Assembly: GCA_001799255.1 (NCBI GenBank)
Contig: MGTC01000030.1
Location: 12,725-49,527 of the forward strand
Origin: Deltaproteobacteria bacterium RIFOXYD12_FULL_55_16
GTDB taxonomy: Bacteria; Desulfobacterota; Desulfobulbia; Desulfobulbales; Desulfurivibrionaceae
Direction: 5' to 3'
DNA: 36,803 nucleotides
The notes under the pieces were generated by a model. The model did no database searches and was not told the DNA's origin. It saw only the letters and a program-made list of their open reading frames with translations. Position numbers and translations under genes: made by a program. Below, piece by piece: positions 33,365 through 36,803 of the stretch; position 1 is the first letter of the stretch, and every line of letters begins with the position of its first letter.

Positions 33365-35788
33365 ATGAAGTTTACGCTCAACTGGCTGCGCGAATATATT
33401 GATACGGATCTGGAACCGACGCAGATTGCCGACCACCTGACCATGCTTGGCCTGGAGGTGGACGCTTGTCTGCCGTGTTATCCCGAGCTGACCGGGGTGG
33501 TAGTGGCGAGAATCGCGGCGGTGCAGCCTCATCCCAATGCGGACAAGTTGGTGCTCTGTGATGTTGATGCTGGCCAGGAGCGCCTGCGGGTGGTGTGCGG
33601 CGCCCCCAACGCGCGGGCTGGACTGGTCACGGCTCTTGCCTTGCCCGGCGCGGTGCTGCCGGGGGGATTCACCATCAAACCAGCAAAGATTCGCGGAGAG
33701 CAATCTTCCGGCATGCTCTGCTCGGCCAAGGAGCTTGGTATTACCGAGGATCAGACCGGGATCATGGAACTGGCCAGTGATCTTAAGCCAGGGCAGACAC
33801 TCGGTCTGGCTCTGGGTCTGGTGGATACCATGATTGAGGTCGATCTCACCCCGAACAGGCCGGATTGCGCCAGTGTGCTGGGGATTGCCCGGGAAGTGGG
33901 CGGGGTGATCGGCAAACGGATCAAGCCGCCGGTAGAGGCATCCCCGGTGCTGACCAACGAGAATCTGCCCTTCAGGGTGGAGGTTGAGTCTGCCGCCGAT
34001 TGCCCGCGCTATGCCGCCAGGCTGGTTAAGAATGTCAAGATCGGCCCTTCACCCTGGTGGCTGCAACAGCGCTTGCTGGCGGTGGGCCTGCGGCCAATCA
34101 GCAACATTGTCGATATCACCAATTTTGTCATGCTAGAATACGGCCAGCCCCTGCACGCCTTTGATTTTCGCAAGCTGGCCGGGGGCAGGATCGTAGTCCG
34201 CCGGGCGAGATCCGGCGAAACTCTGGCCACCCTGGACGGGAGCGAACACCAGCTTGACCACGAAATGCTGATGATCTGTGATGCCGAAAAGCCGGTGGCC
34301 CTGGCCGGGATCATGGGCGGCGCCAATTCCGAGGTTGACGCAGAAACCTGTGATATTCTTCTGGAAAGCGCCTGTTTTACCGCCATTGGCATCCGGCGTA
34401 CTGCTGGCAGGCTCAAGCTGAGTACTGAAGCCTCCTACCGTTTCGAGCGGGGGGTTGATCCGCAAGGCGTACCAATGGCCATGGAGCGGGCTGTTCAGCT
34501 CATGGTCACGCTGGCGGGCGGGGAGATAGTCGCAGGAGGCGTTGATTACCAGGACGGGGTTGCCGCCCCTGCCCCCATCATTTTGCGGGGAAAGCGGACT
34601 TGCGCCCTGCTGGGCATGGAGCTTAGCCTTGAGCGGATTGCCGCAGCCCTGACCGGCATTGACATTGAAGTGGAAAAGATTGCTGCTGATACCCTGCGGG
34701 TGACGCCGCCGAGTTTCCGGGTTGATCTTGAGCGGGAGATTGACCTCATTGAAGAGGTTGCCAGAATCGTGGGCTACAACCTGCTCCCCACCACCCTGCC
34801 CCTGGTGCCCATGATTTTTTCCGAGCCGGATACCCTGCGGGAGCTGCGGAAAAAGGTGGCTGAGACCTTTGTCGCCCTGGGGTTTTATGAGGCGATTAAC
34901 TACAGTTTTGTCTCCCCGCAGCAGCATGATCTGCTGGGACTGGCCGCAGGCGACTCAAGACGTGAGACCGTGCATCTGTTGAACCCTCTGGCTGAAGATC
35001 AGAGTGTTCTGCGGACTACGCTTTTGCCCGGGCTTCTTGAGAACCTGCGGCGCAATGTCAATCATCAAAGCCACGATGTCCGGCTTTTTGAAATCGGCAA
35101 GGTCTTTCATCCACAGGGGAACGAGCAGCCAGAGGAGCCTTTCCGTCTGGCTGCGGTCTTCTCCGGGCGCCGACATCCCAAAGCGCCGGTGTTCCATGCT
35201 GGTGAAACCCTGGTGGACATCTTCGATGTCAAAGGGGTTATGACCCAGGTTCTTGATCGTCTACGCCTGGGAGCGGCAATCACCTGCCAGGCTGGCGTTG
35301 CTGGGGAGGAACTTCCTTTTGCCGAACCGGGCAGTGTCCTGGCCGTCAGGGGAGGAGAGAAAATTCTGGGCTGGTGCGGGGCTTTCAATCAGAAAACCCT
35401 GAAGGCCTTTGCTCTCAAGCAGCAGGCCTTTTTTGTGGATCTTGATCTTGCCGCGCTCAGCGGATTTTCTCCCCAGGCCAAGACGTTTGCGGTGTTGCCC
35501 AGGTTTCCCTTTGTGAAGTGGGATCTGGCTCTCATCGTGCCCGAAGGAGTTGCTGCCGGGGAAATGCTTGCCGCCATTCATGGTTGCGGAGAAAAGCTCA
35601 TCGAGCGGGCCGAAATCTTTGATGTGTTCCAGGGAAAGAATATCGAAGCCGGGAAAAAGAGTATCGCAATTTCCATCACTTATCGGGCGCTTGAGCGAAC
35701 CTTGGATGATGAAACCGTAGGCAAGATCCAGCAAAAAATTATAGAGATGCTAATTTCCAGTTTTAATGGTCAGTTACGTGAGGCATAA
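33365..35788 (+). CDS. pheT: Phenylalanyl-tRNA synthetase beta subunit
   Basis: 807 residues, normal for bacterial PheT. Order: N-terminal domain, a tRNA-binding OB fold (about 40-150, HPNADKLVLCDVDAG), the B3/B4 editing domain (VKNVKIGPSPWWLQQRLLAVGLRPISNIVDITNF), B5 domain, the catalytic-like core, and the ferredoxin-like anticodon-binding domain at the end (PRFPFVKWDLALIVPEGV). It ends 3 nt before ihfA. Confidence 0.97.
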   Translation: MKFTLNWLREYIDTDLEPTQIADHLTMLGLEVDACLPCYPELTGVVVARIAAVQPHPNADKLVLCDVDAGQERLRVVCGAPNARAGLVTALALPGAVLPGGFTIKPAKIRGEQSSGMLCSAKELGITEDQTGIMELASDLKPGQTLGLALGLVDTMIEVDLTPNRPDCASVLGIAREVGGVIGKRIKPPVEASPVLTNENLPFRVEVESAADCPRYAARLVKNVKIGPSPWWLQQRLLAVGLRPISNIVDITNFVMLEYGQPLHAFDFRKLAGGRIVVRRARSGETLATLDGSEHQLDHEMLMICDAEKPVALAGIMGGANSEVDAETCDILLESACFTAIGIRRTAGRLKLSTEASYRFERGVDPQGVPMAMERAVQLMVTLAGGEIVAGGVDYQDGVAAPAPIILRGKRTCALLGMELSLERIAAALTGIDIEVEKIAADTLRVTPPSFRVDLEREIDLIEEVARIVGYNLLPTTLPLVPMIFSEPDTLRELRKKVAETFVALGFYEAINYSFVSPQQHDLLGLAAGDSRRETVHLLNPLAEDQSVLRTTLLPGLLENLRRNVNHQSHDVRLFEIGKVFHPQGNEQPEEPFRLAAVFSGRRHPKAPVFHAGETLVDIFDVKGVMTQVLDRLRLGAAITCQAGVAGEELPFAEPGSVLAVRGGEKILGWCGAFNQKTLKAFALKQQAFFVDLDLAALSGFSPQAKTFAVLPRFPFVKWDLALIVPEGVAAGEMLAAIHGCGEKLIERAEIFDVFQGKNIEAGKKSIAISITYRALERTLDDETVGKIQQKIIEMLISSFNGQLREA

Positions 35789-35791
35789 TAA

Positions 35792-36085
35792 ATGAAACGA
35801 TTCAATCTTACCAGAAAAGAACTCGCGCAGACCATTAACGAAAAGATGGGCTTTTCCCAACGAAGCGCCGGAGAATTGGTTGATGCAGTTTTTGAAGCGC
35901 TCAAGAAAACCCTGCTCAAGGGAGAGGACATCAAGATTGTGCAGTTCGGCACCTTTACCGTGCGGAAAAAATCTTCGCGGGTGGGACGCAACCCTCGAAC
36001 CGGCGAAACCATGGAGATCTCCAAACGGCACATGGTATCTTTCCGGCCCAGCAAGGTGGTTCGGGAGAATCTGAACAAGGAATAA
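35792..36085 (+). CDS. ihfA: Integration host factor alpha subunit
   Basis: 97-residue HU/IHF-fold DNA-bending protein. It contains the beta-arm signature GRNPRTGETMEI with the intercalating proline, and starts MKRFNLTRKELAQTINEK as IhfA does, ending FRPSKVVRENLNKE. It follows pheT by 3 nt, the E. coli pheT-ihfA order. It could serve as a general HU-like protein if no IhfB partner exists. Confidence 0.95.
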   Translation: MKRFNLTRKELAQTINEKMGFSQRSAGELVDAVFEALKKTLLKGEDIKIVQFGTFTVRKKSSRVGRNPRTGETMEISKRHMVSFRPSKVVRENLNKE

Positions 36086-36094
36086 AGGAACAGT

Positions 36095-36517
36095 GTGGCC
36101 ATAACATCTTGCCAGAGTTTTGCGGCGGGTCAGGAAACAACCTGCCCCAGCCTGCCCGGAATACCTGACCGGCGGTATTTCAAGATTGGCGAGGTGTGCG
36201 CGATAACCGGGGTTAAGCAGCATGTGCTCCGATACTGGGAATCGGAATTCAGGATCCTCCACCCGCAGCGGGCCCAGTCCAGGCAGCGGCTCTATCGCCG
36301 GGTAGATGTGGAAACGGTTCTGGCGATCAAAAGGCTGCTCAAGGATGAGGGCTTTACTATCAGCGGGGCCAAAAAAGCCCTGGCAAGGGATGGCGGCGGA
36401 CAAGGGCGTGAGGTTGTCGCTTCTGCCGTGGAGCAGGAGTCGCCAGGCAACGCAACGGATATTTTTGGGCAAGTCAAAGCAGAGTTGTTGGCTCTACAGA
36501 AAATTCTTGCGGAATAA
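36095..36517 (+). CDS. MerR-family transcriptional regulator
   Basis: 140 residues from a GTG start preceded by AAAGGAACA. Winged-helix MerR domain (about residues 28-100): YFKIGEVCAITGVKQHVLRYWESEF, then HPQRAQSRQRLYRRVDVETVLAIKRLLKDEGFTISGAKKAL. No cysteine metal-binding site and a short C-terminus with a brief helix, so it is a small MerR/MlrA-like regulator of unknown target. It follows ihfA by 9 nt, so is co-transcribed. Confidence 0.9.
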   Translation: MAITSCQSFAAGQETTCPSLPGIPDRRYFKIGEVCAITGVKQHVLRYWESEFRILHPQRAQSRQRLYRRVDVETVLAIKRLLKDEGFTISGAKKALARDGGGQGREVVASAVEQESPGNATDIFGQVKAELLALQKILAE

Positions 36518-36598
36518 AGGCGTTGGGGCGAGTCCAGCTTGACAGCCGCCTCAGGCCATGCTAAATAAGCCCAACCTGTAAGTTAGATATGTTTTTGT

Positions 36599-36675
36599 CG
36601 GGATGTAGCGCAGTCTGGTAGCGCACTTGAATGGGGTTCAAGGGGCCGGAAGTTCGAATCTTCTCATCCCGACCA
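36599..36675 (+). tRNA. tRNA-Pro (anticodon GGG)
   Basis: 77 nt with encoded CCA. Acceptor CGGGATG/CATCCCG, with the C1-G72 pair typical of bacterial tRNA-Pro. Anticodon arm CTTGA/TCAAG, loop ATGGGGT with anticodon GGG, T arm GGAAG TTCGAAT CTTCT (one G-U). It reads CCC/CCU codons. Confidence 0.97.
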
Positions 36676-36685
36676 GCAATAGTAA

Positions 36686-36718
36686 GGGTTTCCGGTTAGT
36701 TCCGGAAGCCCTTTTTTT
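36686..36718 (+). terminator. Terminator after tRNA-Pro
   Basis: GGGTTTCCGG (36686-36695), 6-nt loop, CCGGAAGCCC (36702-36711, one G-U) and seven T. The remaining 85 bases to the window end are AT-rich with nothing recognisable. Confidence 0.93.
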
Positions 36719-36803
36719 ATGGAAAAATTTTAGGTTCATTCGTAAAAAAGTTGAAAATCAAAAAATGTAATAGCGACATGAAAAAGAAAATGCATCGGAT
36801 TTA

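Overview
The window reads as a chromosomal segment of a strictly respiratory, Gram-negative delta-proteobacterium (Desulfobacterota, most like the Desulfobulbales). This is inferred from gene content, not from a search. The pointers are multihaem c-type cytochromes with system II cytochrome maturation (ResB/CcsA), a Tat-targeted four-cluster ferredoxin paired with an NrfD-type quinol module, a PpcA-like triheme cytochrome c7, lipoprotein Pal, and the thrS-infC-rpmI-rplT-pheST-ihfA-merR order. Nothing looks like a phage, plasmid or genomic island. The accessory signal lies in intergenic DNA: palindromic repeats, a heptamer tandem array and structured leaders.

Layout. 1-2.1 kb: 3' part of a long RelA/SpoT-type (p)ppGpp enzyme whose hydrolase motif is degenerate. 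2.2-2.5 kb: rpmB on the minus strand. 2.57-2.65 kb: twelve 7-bp repeats. 2.8-8.1 kb: respiratory block, with resB-ccsA and a triheme c7 on plus facing a minus-strand operon (tetrahaem cytochrome, FeS protein, NrfD-like quinol subunit) across a shared bidirectional terminator. 8.2-10.3 kb: a strong promoter, a 270-nt structured leader and a DUF2339-like membrane protein. 10.4-14.2 kb: hybrid histidine kinase. 14.2-14.9 kb: divergent ferredoxin and diacylglycerol kinase. 15.1-16.8 kb: YcaO-TPR protein. 17.0-18.4 kb: Skp-like chaperone and Pal on minus. 18.7-20.9 kb: alpha-glucan phosphorylase. 21.2-25.3 kb: pstS-pstC-pstA-pstB-phoU. 25.4-28.5 kb: tRNA-Ser(GGA), SRP RNA, dnaX, recR. 28.8 kb: tRNA-Val(GAC). 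29.0-36.5 kb: thrS, infC, rpmI, rplT, pheS, pheT, ihfA, merR. 36.6 kb: tRNA-Pro(GGG).

How it fits together. ResB/CcsA would attach haem to the exported cytochromes encoded next door. The NrfD/FeS/tetrahaem complex would pass electrons between the menaquinone pool and periplasmic carriers such as the c7. The pst-phoU block is a complete phosphate uptake unit. The tRNA-SRP-dnaX-recR and thrS-ihfA blocks are housekeeping.

Most worth a second look: an AUU start for infC that matches the E. coli arrangement; a 107-nt nested four-helix RNA in the leader of the membrane-protein gene; three copies of a MITE-like palindromic repeat, each just after a gene stop; a separate 108-bp inverted-repeat element whose arm mismatches become G-U pairs on one strand only; a Rel enzyme with a broken hydrolase motif; and an orphan YcaO-TPR enzyme. 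All calls come from reading the sequence; no database search was run.
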